A stretch of DNA of 64,000 bases from Thomasclavelia ramosa DSM 1402 (GTDB taxonomy: Bacteria; Bacillota_I; Bacilli_A; Erysipelotrichales; Coprobacillaceae): NCBI RefSeq assembly GCF_014131695.1, contig NZ_CP036346.1, positions 310,001-374,000 on the forward strand, given 5' to 3'. Below, in pieces: positions 56,100 to 64,000 of the stretch. The first letter of the stretch is position 1. Each line of letters begins with the position of its first letter. A model generated the notes under the pieces. It was not told the origin of the DNA. It saw only the letters and a list, made by a program, of their open reading frames with translations, and ran no database searches. A program made the position numbers and the translations under genes.

Positions 56100-57164
56100 A
56101 TGAGCTGGTTTGTTTTAATGGAGATGACTTTGGTAGCAGTTATGACAGTATATCTTGCTTATCATACACATTTGGTTTTTGCTAAAGCAAAATATCGAAA
56201 GATTATTACAACAGTTATTATTGGAATTTTAATCGGCTTGTGTTTATATAATTTGATTTTCTTTGGTTTTTTGGTTAATGCATGTATTTGTTTTGTAATC
56301 TTTGATATTATTAATTTAATTTTATATAAAACTAGATTTAATCGTTATTTTAAATTTATTTATCAACGGGGAATGGTTGCTTTGGCTGCCAGTGTTATTT
56401 TAAGTTTTTATGGAATTTATAATGCTAAAAATACTGTTATTACTACGTATGATGTAATAATCAATAAATCTTTTGTAGATAAAAGCCTAATGGTAGTTTC
56501 TGATATCCATTTAGGAACAGTTGTCACTAAGGCGGATTTAACAGAGCTTAGTGAACATGCTGAAGCTATTGCTCCAAGTGGGATTATTCTACTTGGTGAT
56601 ATCTATGATGAAGGGACCACCCAAGATGAATTTGATTATTCATTACAGGTATTTAAAATATTGGCTAGTAAATACCCTGTTTATTATATTGAAGGAAATC
56701 ATGAAATTGGTTTCCAAGGTGGCTCACCACTTAGGGAATTTAATATTGTTAAGAAATTAAAAGAAATAGGGATTAAGGTATTGTTGGACGATGTTACTAA
56801 ATTGGATGATATTTATTTAATTGGGCGTAAAGACTATGTTGTAAAAAAGCGAGAAGCTTTAAAAGATTTGACGGAACCTTTAGATACTTCTAAACCGCTT
56901 ATTTTATTGGATCATCAGCCACATGATTATGAATTAAATGAACAATTGGGAATTGATTTACAATTATCAGGTCATACTCATGCTGGACAAATATTTCCTT
57001 TAAATTTCTTATTTAGTTTTATTAGGGTTAATGATTTGAACTATGGAATTGAAGTAAATAATAATTTTCATGGGATCGTGACCTCAGGAATGGGTGGCTG
57101 GGGATATGCAATGAGAACTGCAAAACACAGTGAAATAGTAGTTGTGAATTTAAAAAGCTCCTAG
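56100..57164 (+). CDS. Membrane metallophosphoesterase, copy 2
   Basis: 354 residues with the same layout as the preceding gene: N-terminal membrane helices, then SDIHLG, LGDIYDEG, GNHE, LLDHQP, GHTHAGQ and a late GMGGWGYAMRTAKHSEIVVV. It is a tandem duplicate. It has an extended -10 (TGATATAAT, 56069-56077) and RBS AAGGAG. No clear terminator was found in 57165-57268. Confidence 0.9.
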   Translation: MSWFVLMEMTLVAVMTVYLAYHTHLVFAKAKYRKIITTVIIGILIGLCLYNLIFFGFLVNACICFVIFDIINLILYKTRFNRYFKFIYQRGMVALAASVILSFYGIYNAKNTVITTYDVIINKSFVDKSLMVVSDIHLGTVVTKADLTELSEHAEAIAPSGIILLGDIYDEGTTQDEFDYSLQVFKILASKYPVYYIEGNHEIGFQGGSPLREFNIVKKLKEIGIKVLLDDVTKLDDIYLIGRKDYVVKKREALKDLTEPLDTSKPLILLDHQPHDYELNEQLGIDLQLSGHTHAGQIFPLNFLFSFIRVNDLNYGIEVNNNFHGIVTSGMGGWGYAMRTAKHSEIVVVNLKSS

Positions 57165-57268
57165 ATATAATAAGCTCTGTTGTTAAAACAACTTAAAGGG
57201 CATTACAGCTAGGAACTGTTTGATTTGAAGTATTTTAGTATTACCTTTGTTTATTGTGAATTTGATAA

Positions 57269-57895
57269 TTAACGAATATGTGTTTTTCCGTTAATATAAT
57301 CAATTTCTAATTCGATGATATTAGTTGTATCGACCATCTTATCATTGTATGGGTGTTCTGGCGCTAAATGGCTGACTATTTTTAATAGTGCAGCTTTTTT
57401 TGTCTCAAACTCAGTTACTTCATGAACTGTTCCAAAGACAGCGACGGAATTATGGTTATGAGTTCCTGCTTTTAAATTAATACCTAGATCTTCAACTATA
57501 AGATAAGTGGCACGCTGTTCAATGCTGTTTAGTTTATAGCCGCTTTTAGCACAGTGAAAAAAAATACGGTTATCAACAATGATGTGATTTAAAGCTACGC
57601 TATAAGGTAGTCCTTCATGGGTGAATGATAAAACACCGTAATGAATTTTATCCATGATTTTATAGCATTGATTTAAAGAAATTAACTGCTTGTTTTTTCT
57701 GTTTTTAGTCGGTAGAGAAAAAGCTAATAATGATTCGAAATCATCTTGATAGTGCATTGTTATGCAGTTATTGATTGTCTGAATAGAACATTCATTTTTA
57801 ATGATTGCCAAGTAATCAGTGTTTAAGTCACGTAATTGTGAACGAGTGAAAATGTAGATTAGGTCATCTTGATATAAATCTTTTATTTTATCCAT
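57269..57895 (-). CDS. PNPOx-like flavin-binding protein (NimA-like) with N-terminal extension
   Basis: 208 residues. Residues ~75-208 match pyridoxamine-phosphate-oxidase-like flavin proteins, including the NimA nitroimidazole-resistance type (IMDKIHYGVLSFTHEGLPYSV, then NRIFFHCAKSGYK). The first ~70 residues are an extra segment absent from the usual ~150-residue proteins. A redox role is likely. It is divergent from a GNAT gene. Confidence 0.82.
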   Translation of the reverse strand: MDKIKDLYQDDLIYIFTRSQLRDLNTDYLAIIKNECSIQTINNCITMHYQDDFESLLAFSLPTKNRKNKQLISLNQCYKIMDKIHYGVLSFTHEGLPYSVALNHIIVDNRIFFHCAKSGYKLNSIEQRATYLIVEDLGINLKAGTHNHNSVAVFGTVHEVTEFETKKAALLKIVSHLAPEHPYNDKMVDTTNIIELEIDYINGKTHIR

Positions 57896-57973
57896 TGCTA
57901 TTCTCCTTTGATAAAGTTAGTATTATTATATCATGATTATACAGTTTATCTTAGAAAAATGGAGGAATTATCA

Positions 57974-58534
57974 ATGACGAAAATTAGGCTTGCTGTTGCA
58001 ACAGCTGATGATGCTGCAAGGTTATTGGAAATATATCGACCTTATGTACTAACAACAGCAATCACATTTGAATATGAAGTACCAACTTTAGAAGAATTTA
58101 GGGCAAGAATTGTTTCAACTTTAGAAAAGTATCCGTATCTTGTTGCTAAGCTTGATGATAAGATAGTAGGCTATGCTTATACATCCGCATTTAAAAGTCG
58201 GGCTGCATATCAGTGGGCTGTAGAAACATCGATTTATATTGACCTTGATTATAAAGGTGGAGGAATTGGCAGTATGTTATACCATAAATTAGAAGAAATT
58301 ACGAAACAGCAAAATATTATTAATTTAAATGCTTGTATTACTGCTGGGAATCCAGAAAGTATTGTGTTTCATGAACATTTTGGTTATCAAAAGGTGGCTT
58401 ATTTTACTAAATGCGGCTATAAGTTTAATCAATGGCATGACATGATCTGGATGGAAAAAATGTTAGGAGAGCATCCAGGCAAACCAGCACCAGTGATTCC
58501 TTTCGTGAAGTTATATAAACATCTCTCAATTTAA
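57974..58534 (+). CDS. GNAT acetyltransferase (phosphinothricin/MnaT type)
   Basis: 186 residues. TKIRLAVATADDAARLLEIYRPYV at the start, YVLTTAITFEYEVPT and the acetyl-CoA loop YKGGGIGSMLYHKLEE match phosphinothricin- or methionine-sulfone-acetyltransferases. The likely substrates are amino-acid analogs. ATG 57974 has GGAGG upstream; an earlier in-frame ATG overlaps the promoter region. Confidence 0.93.
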   Translation: MTKIRLAVATADDAARLLEIYRPYVLTTAITFEYEVPTLEEFRARIVSTLEKYPYLVAKLDDKIVGYAYTSAFKSRAAYQWAVETSIYIDLDYKGGGIGSMLYHKLEEITKQQNIINLNACITAGNPESIVFHEHFGYQKVAYFTKCGYKFNQWHDMIWMEKMLGEHPGKPAPVIPFVKLYKHLSI

Positions 58535-58602
58535 AAATAACAAACTTTTCAAAACTAAGTAAACACGCTATAATTATAAAAATAACAATGGAGGTAGTTG
58601 AA

Positions 58603-58863
58603 ATGGGATTGTTTGGTAAGAAGAAAAAGACAGTTGATTTGCAACAGGTATTTAAAGATAAATATAAAGATATTAATCAAATTGTAAATGATGCTAATAA
58701 TGAGTTAGATTTAGAAATTCAAATCTCGTTATTAGAATTAGCATATGATAAATATAATGATCTTTTAGATTTAATTGATCAAGGTGTTGATTTTGATAAA
58801 GCACATTTTTTATCAATGCAGCAGGATTTGAAAAAGCAAATTGATTTATTGAAAGGTTTATAA
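58603..58863 (+). CDS. Small hypothetical protein
   Basis: 86 residues starting MGLFGKKKKTVDLQQ, with a charged helical profile (mainly Asp, Lys, Leu) that could form a coiled coil. No family is recognised. GGAGG lies six bases before ATG 58603. The rRNA methyltransferase-like gene follows directly, so they probably form an operon. Confidence 0.7.
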   Translation: MGLFGKKKKTVDLQQVFKDKYKDINQIVNDANNELDLEIQISLLELAYDKYNDLLDLIDQGVDFDKAHFLSMQQDLKKQIDLLKGL

Positions 58864-58864
58864 A

Positions 58865-59605
58865 ATGAAAATAAAAACATATCATAAAGATTTTGATTAT
58901 ACATATACTCTTGGGGTTTTTGAAACGATTGAATTATTAGAGAATAAACCAGAATTGGTGATGCGTGTTTATCTCAAAAGTAACTCTTATCAAAATAAGG
59001 GTGTTAAGATTATTGAGAATTTATGTCAACAAAATAAAATTGAATTAATTGAAAGTGATAATACAATTAATAAATTAGCGAAAAAAGATAATTGTTTTGC
59101 TATTGCAATCATTAAGAAATATACGATGGATTTAGAAGATGCTAATCATGTTGTTTTAGTTAATCCCGGAGATATGGGAAATATGGGGACGATTATTAGA
59201 ACTATGTTAGGTTTTAATTATACTAATTTAGCGATTATTCGTCCTGGAGTCGATGTTTTTGATCCACGAGTAATTAGGGCATCGATGGGGGCTTTGTTTA
59301 ATATTAATTTTGAATATTTTAATAGTTTTGATGAATATCTAACTAAATACCCTGAACGTGAAGTCTATCCATTGATGTTAAAAGGAGCTAAAAATATTCA
59401 TCAGATTACTGCTGCAAATAATAAACATTCATTGGTTTTTGGTAATGAGAGCAGCGGACTGCCAGATGATTATTTAAAATATGGGCAAAGTGTATTTATC
59501 CCTCATAGTGATAAAATTGACTCACTAAATTTATCCATGGCATTAGGAATCACGTTATGCCACTTTTCAATGATGGAATTCAAAGATAAACAGGTATTGC
59601 GATAA
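58865..59605 (+). CDS. SpoU/TrmH-family RNA 2'-O-methyltransferase
   Basis: 246 residues. The SPOUT knot motifs are NPGDMGNMGTIIRTMLG, LVFGNESSGLPD and DSLNLSMALGI. The N-terminal part (1-~95) is a likely substrate-binding domain with weak similarity to L30e-like folds. The target RNA is unknown. It begins one base after the preceding stop. Confidence 0.9.
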   Translation: MKIKTYHKDFDYTYTLGVFETIELLENKPELVMRVYLKSNSYQNKGVKIIENLCQQNKIELIESDNTINKLAKKDNCFAIAIIKKYTMDLEDANHVVLVNPGDMGNMGTIIRTMLGFNYTNLAIIRPGVDVFDPRVIRASMGALFNINFEYFNSFDEYLTKYPEREVYPLMLKGAKNIHQITAANNKHSLVFGNESSGLPDDYLKYGQSVFIPHSDKIDSLNLSMALGITLCHFSMMEFKDKQVLR

Positions 59606-59632
59606 TAAGTGGATTATAAGGAGATTGTAAGA

Positions 59633-60817
59633 ATGTATGATTTTGATAAAATAGTCAAACGTAGAAATACAAAATGTATTAAATGGGATACTTGGAAAAA
59701 AGAAGGAAAACCGAAAGATATTTTACCTTTATGGGTTGCTGATATGGATTTTGAAACCTTGCCAGAAGTTACTGAGGCAATTATTGAACGCGCTAAACAT
59801 GCAGTGTATGGGTATTCAATGGCTGGCGATGATTATTATGAGGCGGTTTGTAATTGGATGAAGCGTCGCCATCAATTAGATATAAATGCAGATAATATTG
59901 TAACAACAACGGGGGTAGTAACAGCGCTTAAAATCGCAGTTAATGCTTTTACAGCTCCCGGTGATGCTATTATCATTAATAAACCAGTGTATTATCCATT
60001 TGATTTTTCTATTGATGAAAATCAACGTAAGAAAATTGAATGTCCGATGATGTTTACTGGTCAAACATACGAACTAGATTTTGATTTGTTTGAGCAGTTG
60101 ATTATTGATAATGATGTGAAAATGTTTATTTTATGTAATCCGTATAATCCAATAGGAAAAGTTTGGAATAAAGAAGAATTATTTAAATTAGGTAATATTT
60201 GTAAGAAACATAATGTACTGGTAGTCAGTGATGAAATTCATCAAGATTTTATTTATAAGGGGAATAAGCACCTTCCTTTTGTTAATGTTGATGCCTCATT
60301 TAAAGAATTTACAATTATTTGTACAGCACCAAGTAAGACTTTCAATCTGGCGGGTTTACAGACGTCTAATATATTATTTTTTAATCATAAATTAAAAGAA
60401 AAGTTTATTAAGGTTAAAAGTTCACTAGGATTTCCGGTGGAACCAACAATTTTTGGTATTGAAGCGTGTAAAGCAGCTTATAATCATGGTGATAAGTGGG
60501 TTGATGAATTAGTGGCTTATCTTGATGGCAATATTAAATATCTTGATGGTTTTTTAAAGAAAAAACTACCAATGCTCAAAATGATTAAACCTCAGGGGTT
60601 ATATCTTGTTTGGGTTGATTTTAGTGCTTTGCAAATGACGCACGAGGAATTAGAAGCATTTATGGTCAATGAAGCTAAATTATGGCTTGATGAAGGATAT
60701 ATTTTTGGTGTTGGTGGAGCAGGTTTTGAGAGATTTAATTTAGCGATGCCGCGCTGTTTATTAGTGCAGGCTCTAGATAATTTATATCAAGCGTTAAAGA
60801 ATAGACAGCTAATATAA
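59633..60817 (+). CDS. PatB/MalY-type PLP C-S lyase
   Basis: 394 residues from ATG 59633 (AAGGAG upstream); a GTG eight codons earlier overlaps the RBS. Class I/II aminotransferase fold with LPLWVADMDFETLPEV, NPYNPIGKVW, and the PLP Lys in SKTFNLAG. The family has cystathionine beta-lyase activity (methionine synthesis, thiol release) and sometimes regulatory roles. It ends at a strong terminator. Confidence 0.93.
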   Translation: MYDFDKIVKRRNTKCIKWDTWKKEGKPKDILPLWVADMDFETLPEVTEAIIERAKHAVYGYSMAGDDYYEAVCNWMKRRHQLDINADNIVTTTGVVTALKIAVNAFTAPGDAIIINKPVYYPFDFSIDENQRKKIECPMMFTGQTYELDFDLFEQLIIDNDVKMFILCNPYNPIGKVWNKEELFKLGNICKKHNVLVVSDEIHQDFIYKGNKHLPFVNVDASFKEFTIICTAPSKTFNLAGLQTSNILFFNHKLKEKFIKVKSSLGFPVEPTIFGIEACKAAYNHGDKWVDELVAYLDGNIKYLDGFLKKKLPMLKMIKPQGLYLVWVDFSALQMTHEELEAFMVNEAKLWLDEGYIFGVGGAGFERFNLAMPRCLLVQALDNLYQALKNRQLI

Positions 60818-60841
60818 AGATCACCGGTGGTGGTCTTTTAT
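60816..60841 (+). terminator. Terminator after PatB-like gene
   Basis: The stem AAAGATCACC/GGTGGTCTTT (one G-U pair) has a GGT loop and is followed by T-rich sequence. Confidence 0.85.
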
Positions 60842-60866
60842 TTTTTTTGTTTATAATAAATTATTA

Positions 60867-60894
60867 TTGACATAATAATAAAATGTAATATAAT
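60867..60894 (+). promoter_or_regulatory. Strong promoter before ncRNA
   Basis: Consensus TTGACA and TATAAT separated by 16 bp. A second TGATATAAT lies 24 bp further on. The nearest downstream reading frame is fba, about 370 bp away, with a terminator in between. Confidence 0.78.
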
Positions 60895-60900
60895 AAAACC

Positions 60901-61119
60901 GTATCAAACCTTGTTTGATATAATGAGCGCAGATTTAATATGTTATCTTTAGAGATTGATTTTTTAATTGTTCTCCAAATAGTTTAATAATTCAATCTTT
61001 TATAGATAAGGAGAAAATGTAGTTGATGTTATGTCCCGCCAGTAGCAACAAGTTTCCCACTGCTATTCATCGTGTATATCTATTTTTTAGTGATGTAGCA
61101 TCATTGATGCTGCATTTTC
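60901..61119 (+). ncRNA. Candidate structured ncRNA before fba
   Basis: About 200-220 nt without an ORF lie between the consensus promoter and the terminator ATGTAGCATC/GATGCTGCAT (61093-61115) plus TTTTCT. Stems in between: TATCAAAC/GTTTGATA (60902-60920); TTATCT+AGATTGA pairing with TCAATCT+AGATAA (60943-61009); GATG+AGTAGC pairing with GCTATT+CATC (61025-61071). GATATA (60916-60921) can also pair with TATATC (61075-61080), with more pairs next to it, giving a rod with an internal bubble. The size is near that of 6S RNA, but no conserved 6S sequence was recognised. Confidence 0.6.
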
Positions 61120-61134
61120 TTTATTTTCTAAAAA

Positions 61135-61148
61135 AGAAATCGCTTACG
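61135..61148 (+). promoter_or_regulatory. cre-like site before fba
   Basis: AGAAATCGCTTACG matches the cre consensus at all but the two end positions. It is 113 bp upstream of fba. Glycolytic control by CcpA is plausible. Confidence 0.4.
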
Positions 61149-61261
61149 ACTCAGATAATGGGGTAAAAATATAGGAAATAGGCAAAAAAACTTTGTGTTA
61201 CTATGGAAATTTCAATTAAATAATAGTAATATATAGGAGTAAAAAGAAAAGGAGAAATTTT

Positions 61262-62128
61262 ATGGGATTAGTATCAGCAACAGAAATGTTAAATAAAGCA
61301 AAAGAAGGACATTATGCAGTTGGTCAATTTAACATCAACAACTTAGAATGGACAAAATCTATTCTTTTAACTGCAGAAGAATTAAAAGCTCCAGTAATCT
61401 TAGGAGTATCTGAAGGTGCTGCTAAATATATGACTGGATTCAAAACTGTATCAGCAATGGTATCAGCAATGGTAGATTCTTTAGGAATTACTGTACCAGT
61501 AGCTTTACATTTAGATCATGGTAGTTATGAAGGAGCTAAAGCTGCTTTAGAAGCTGGTTTCTCTTCAATCATGTTCGATGGTTCTCATTATGGAATTGAA
61601 GAAAATATTGAAAAAACAAAAGAAATCGTTGAATTATGTCACTCAAAAGGTGTATCTGTAGAAGCAGAAGTTGGATCAATTGGTGGAGAAGAAGACGGTG
61701 TCGTTGGTAAAGGTGAAGTAGCTGATCCAAAAGAATGTAAAATGATCGCTGACTTAGGAGTTGACTTCTTAGCAGCAGGTATTGGAAACATTCATGGTAA
61801 ATATCCAGAAAATTGGGAAGGTTTAGATTTTGATGCATTAGATGCAATTCAAAAAGAAACTGGTAAATTACCATTAGTATTACATGGTGGAACTGGAATT
61901 CCAGAGGATATGATTAAAAAAGCAATTACTTTAGGTGTTTCTAAAATCAATGTAAATACTGAATGTCAATTATATTTCCAAGAAGCAACAAGAAAATACA
62001 TTGAAGCTGGAAAAGATTTAGAAGGTAAAGGATTTGACCCTCGTAAATTATTGGCACCAGGTGCTGCAGCTATCCAAGAATGTGTTAAAGAAAAAATGGA
62101 AATCTTTGGTTGCATTGGTAAAGCTTAA
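61262..62128 (+). CDS. fba: Class II fructose-bisphosphate aldolase
   Basis: A zinc-dependent glycolytic enzyme splitting fructose 1,6-bisphosphate. 288 residues with the zinc/catalytic motif ALHLDHG, the region SIMFDGSHYG, the acidic stretch VEAEVGSIGG, and LPLVLHGGTGIP. Codon use is strongly biased towards a few codons, as expected for a highly expressed gene. RBS AAGGAG. fba next to murA follows Bacillus gene order, although an IS200-type element now lies between. Confidence 0.97.
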   Translation: MGLVSATEMLNKAKEGHYAVGQFNINNLEWTKSILLTAEELKAPVILGVSEGAAKYMTGFKTVSAMVSAMVDSLGITVPVALHLDHGSYEGAKAALEAGFSSIMFDGSHYGIEENIEKTKEIVELCHSKGVSVEAEVGSIGGEEDGVVGKGEVADPKECKMIADLGVDFLAAGIGNIHGKYPENWEGLDFDALDAIQKETGKLPLVLHGGTGIPEDMIKKAITLGVSKINVNTECQLYFQEATRKYIEAGKDLEGKGFDPRKLLAPGAAAIQECVKEKMEIFGCIGKA

Positions 62129-62147
62129 TTATAACTATAGTTAATGG

Positions 62148-62175
62148 GGATTTCACATATGTGAAATCCTTTTTT
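62148..62175 (+). terminator. Terminator after fba
   Basis: The 22-nt palindrome GGATTTCACATATGTGAAAT ending in CC is followed by TTTTTT. Confidence 0.92.
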
Positions 62176-62185
62176 GTCTGCAATA

Positions 62186-62905
62186 AAACCCCCAGCTAGG
62201 CTGGGGGTCTCAAAAAGCTTTAGCGGAGTGATAATGAAAAACCTCACGTGATATAATATAAATGCGGCTACCAACTGCAAAAATAAGATATCACTGAGGA
62301 AATGACAAATGAATAAACAGTATTCAGATGACTTACATAGTTTATCACACACAAAATGGAGTTGCAAATATCATATTGTATTTGCACCAAAATATAGAAG
62401 AAGAGCATTTTATGAAGCAAGAAGGGTAGAGGTAGGAGCAATACTAAGACAATTATGTGAATGGAAAGGCGTAAATATAATAGAAGCGGAAGTATGCATA
62501 GATCATGTATATATGTTAGTAGAAATACCGCCCAAATATAGTGTTTCAGGGTTTATGGGGTTTTTAAAGGGAAAGAGCAGTCAAATGATATATGAAAGAT
62601 GGGCAAATACAAGATATAAGTACAGACATAGAGAGTTCTGGTGTCGAGGATATTATGTAGATACAGTAGGAAAGAATACGAAAAGAATAAAAAATTATAT
62701 AGCGAATCAATTAAAAGAAGATCAGGAAAGAGAACAGCTGACACTGGATTTGGAATACCCGTTTAAAAAAGTAAAAGGGAAAAACTAAATAAATACAGAG
62801 TGCACGTGGTAGCCGTAGGCATAAGGAATGTCTTGAGACATGCGCTCTGAGAGCAGGGCTATGCCCGCAAATGTAAAACCACCGGCTAAGCCGGTGGATA
62901 TTTAT
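62186..62905 (+). mobile_element. IS200-type insertion sequence
   Basis: A single-gene IS200/IS605-group element. The left-end hairpin is ACCCCCAGC/GCTGGGGGT (62188-62208) and the right-end hairpin CCACCGGC/GCCGGTGG (62879-62897). There are no terminal inverted repeats, as expected. Subterminal CGGCTACCA (62265-62273) and TGGTAGCCG (62807-62815) are complementary. Several small hairpins follow tnpA. Exact ends are estimated. Confidence 0.88.
62309..62788 (+). CDS. tnpA: IS200 TnpA transposase with altered HUH motif
   Basis: 159 residues starting at ATG 62309 (RBS GAGG). KWSCKYHIVFAPKYRRR, FMGFLKGKSSQMIYER and GYYVDTVGKNTKRI are typical of Y1 (IS200) transposases. The catalytic Tyr is likely Y130 in NYIANQ. 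The HUH motif should read His-hydrophobic-His; here it reads CIDHVYMLVEIPP, so the second His is a Tyr (residue 68, TAT at 62510-62512). This should abolish metal binding and catalysis, so the copy is probably immobile unless another source of TnpA acts on it. Confidence 0.93.
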   Translation: MNKQYSDDLHSLSHTKWSCKYHIVFAPKYRRRAFYEARRVEVGAILRQLCEWKGVNIIEAEVCIDHVYMLVEIPPKYSVSGFMGFLKGKSSQMIYERWANTRYKYRHREFWCRGYYVDTVGKNTKRIKNYIANQLKEDQEREQLTLDLEYPFKKVKGKN

Positions 62906-63304
62906 TACTTTAAAGTTGCTAAAATCGTAAATATATTAGGGTGTAAAGGAATACTTTCAGTTAATAAAAAGATGATTGTATAACATTAATAAATTCTTTA
63001 ATAATTGTATTATGAATTGAAGCATATTCATCAGTCATTTTTATGTTTGTTTATCTTTTTGCTTTAATTATTTGTAAACAGATTTGTTCTGCTTTTAATT
63101 TAATTAATCAAGGTTAGTTTGAAGTGATAATAGAGTAGTATTTTTAATGAAATATAGAAAAATTAGAAGCTATTTACATAAAGGTTTCTTTTTTTCGTTA
63201 ATATTGAGTTAATATTAGTTTGGTAGATTTTTTTATGTTTTGAAAATAGAAATATATTAGATATTGTCAAAAAAATTCGAAACTTTTAAAAATACATTTT
63301 TTGG
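62904..63304. other. AT-rich gap before murA
   Basis: No intact gene. On the minus strand, 63038-62961 encodes a short MTDEYASIHNTII-type frame that continues upstream only through a stop, which suggests a decayed gene. TTAATATTGAG/TTAATATTAG (near 63199-63219) is a small direct repeat. No other signal is seen. Confidence 0.4.
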
Positions 63305-63333
63305 TTGTTTTTAACAATAAATTAATATATAGT
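63305..63333 (+). promoter_or_regulatory. murA promoter
   Basis: TTGTTT (63305-63310), a 17-bp spacer and TATAGT (63328-63333), 33 bp before the start. RBS AAGGAGGA follows. Confidence 0.6.
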
Positions 63334-63366
63334 AGTTACGTAGATTAAATTTTAAGGAGGACTAAA

Positions 63367-64000
63367 ATGAGTGAAGTAATTGCCATTGAAGGTGGACACA
63401 AATTGAATGGAACTGTGGTGGTAAGCGGTGCAAAAAATGCAACGGTAGCTCTAATTCCTGCGATTGTCTTAGCAGATAGTCCTGTAACAGTATATGGGGT
63501 ACCAAATATTTCTGATGTCGATGCACTAGGAGTATTGTTAAGAGAATTAAACTGTGAAGTAGATAAAAATGATGATGTGTTAGTGGTTGATCCTTCTAAC
63601 TTAAAAAATATACCTTTAGTAAGTGATGCAGTTGATAAATTAAGAGCATCTTATTATTTAATGGGAGCTTTATTAGGAAAATGCAAAAAAGTGACGATGA
63701 AGATGCCTGGTGGGTGTTTTTTAGGACCACGACCAATCGATTTACATATTAAAGGATTTGAAGCATTAGGTGCAAAAGTTAGTTATAGTGATAATGGAAC
63801 CTATACGATTGAAGCTGATCGTTTAGTTGGGAATAAAATTTATTTGGATTTTGCTTCAGTAGGAGCAACAATCAATATCCTGTTGGCAGCGGTTAAAGCA
63901 GAAGGAAAAACAACAATAGAAAATTCTGCAAAGGAACCTGAAATTATTGATGTTGTTAATTTACTTACGAAAATGGGAGCTAAGATTCGTGGGGCTGGAA
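63367..64000 (+). CDS. murA: UDP-GlcNAc 1-carboxyvinyltransferase, 3' end cut by window
   Basis: Catalyses the first committed step of peptidoglycan synthesis, adding enolpyruvate to UDP-GlcNAc. The frame starts [18 protein letters not shown] with VSGAKNA (the essential Lys) and reaches at least residue 211 at the window edge. The active-site Cys is in [12 protein letters not shown], so fosfomycin sensitivity is expected. RBS AAGGAGGA lies upstream. The rest of the gene is outside the window. Confidence 0.95.
   Translation, partial: MSEVIAIEGGHKLNGTVVVSGAKNATVALIPAIVLADSPVTVYGVPNISDVDALGVLLRELNCEVDKNDDVLVVDPSNLKNIPLVSDAVDKLRASYYLMGALLGKCKKVTMKMPGGCFLGPRPIDLHIKGFEALGAKVSYSDNGTYTIEADRLVGNKIYLDFASVGATINILLAAVKAEGKTTIENSAKEPEIIDVVNLLTKMGAKIRGAG

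Noticed and set aside
60901-61261. T-box or other amino-acid riboswitch before fba
   Set aside because: No T-box sequence, no specifier-type loop, and the downstream gene is glycolytic.
61569-61874. Long minus-strand reading frame within fba
   Set aside because: It is the shadow of the highly biased fba coding strand.

Overview
The window is AT-rich, densely packed DNA of a low-GC Gram-positive bacterium (Bacillota). Gene content (spoIIE, gdpP-rplI-dnaB, a TilS-HPRT fusion next to ftsH, CarD-like regulators, RpiR-controlled glycosidases, a PTS permease, host-glycan mannosidases, many Rho-independent terminators) points to a spore-forming gut member of the Erysipelotrichia/Coprobacillaceae, such as the Thomasclavelia (Clostridium) ramosa group. 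The placement is inferred from protein character and gene order, not from a database search. No rRNA, tRNA, CRISPR array or prophage was recognised.

Layout. 1-5.1 kb: a truncated RpiR regulator and a GH1 phospho-beta-glucosidase, a MerR-serine hydrolase pair behind a typical 19-bp-spacer MerR promoter, and a decayed UvrA-like ABC ATPase. 5.3-14.4 kb: a PAS-GGDEF diguanylate cyclase, then housekeeping genes yybS-like, gdpP, rplI, dnaB, tdk, prfA and prmC. 14.4-24.2 kb: a second RpiR-GH1 module, two CarD-like genes behind an attenuator-like leader, a surface esterase with a consensus cre site, and a four-gene operon (DUF454, CydD-like, CydC-like, YgbA-like) that looks like a thiol/nitric-oxide stress unit. 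24.3-36.3 kb: spoIIE, an IS3-family remnant, a DEAD-box helicase, tilS-hpt, ftsH, hslO, a lipoprotein, dusB, folD and a DUF951 gene. 36.4-44.9 kb: an alpha-mannoside/N-glycan utilisation cluster (GH125, PTS EIIC, GH38, RpiR regulator, GH3). 45-60.8 kb: envelope and accessory genes (LtaS-like enzyme, ABC exporter, VanY, CapA, acyl-ACP thioesterase, C39-like peptidase, DUF1294, an RlmA-like methyltransferase, two metallophosphoesterases, a PNPOx protein, a GNAT, a SpoU methyltransferase, a PatB/MalY lyase). 60.8-64 kb: a probable non-coding RNA, fba, an IS200-type element with a mutated HUH motif, and the start of murA.

Several blocks match known Bacillus gene order (yybS-gdpP-rplI-dnaC; fba-murA and tdk-prfA-prmC from one Bacillus region; spoIIE-tilS-hprT-ftsH-hslO-dusB), but here they are split by carbohydrate islands and insertion-sequence scars. 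The most notable points are the intergenic RNA candidates (near 17.7, 34.1, 52.4 and 61.0 kb), the TilS-HPRT fusion with an internal start signal, the CydDC/YgbA operon, a spoIIE promoter with Spo0A-type 21-bp spacing, and the alpha-mannoside operon that has a PTS permease but no EIIA or EIIB gene.
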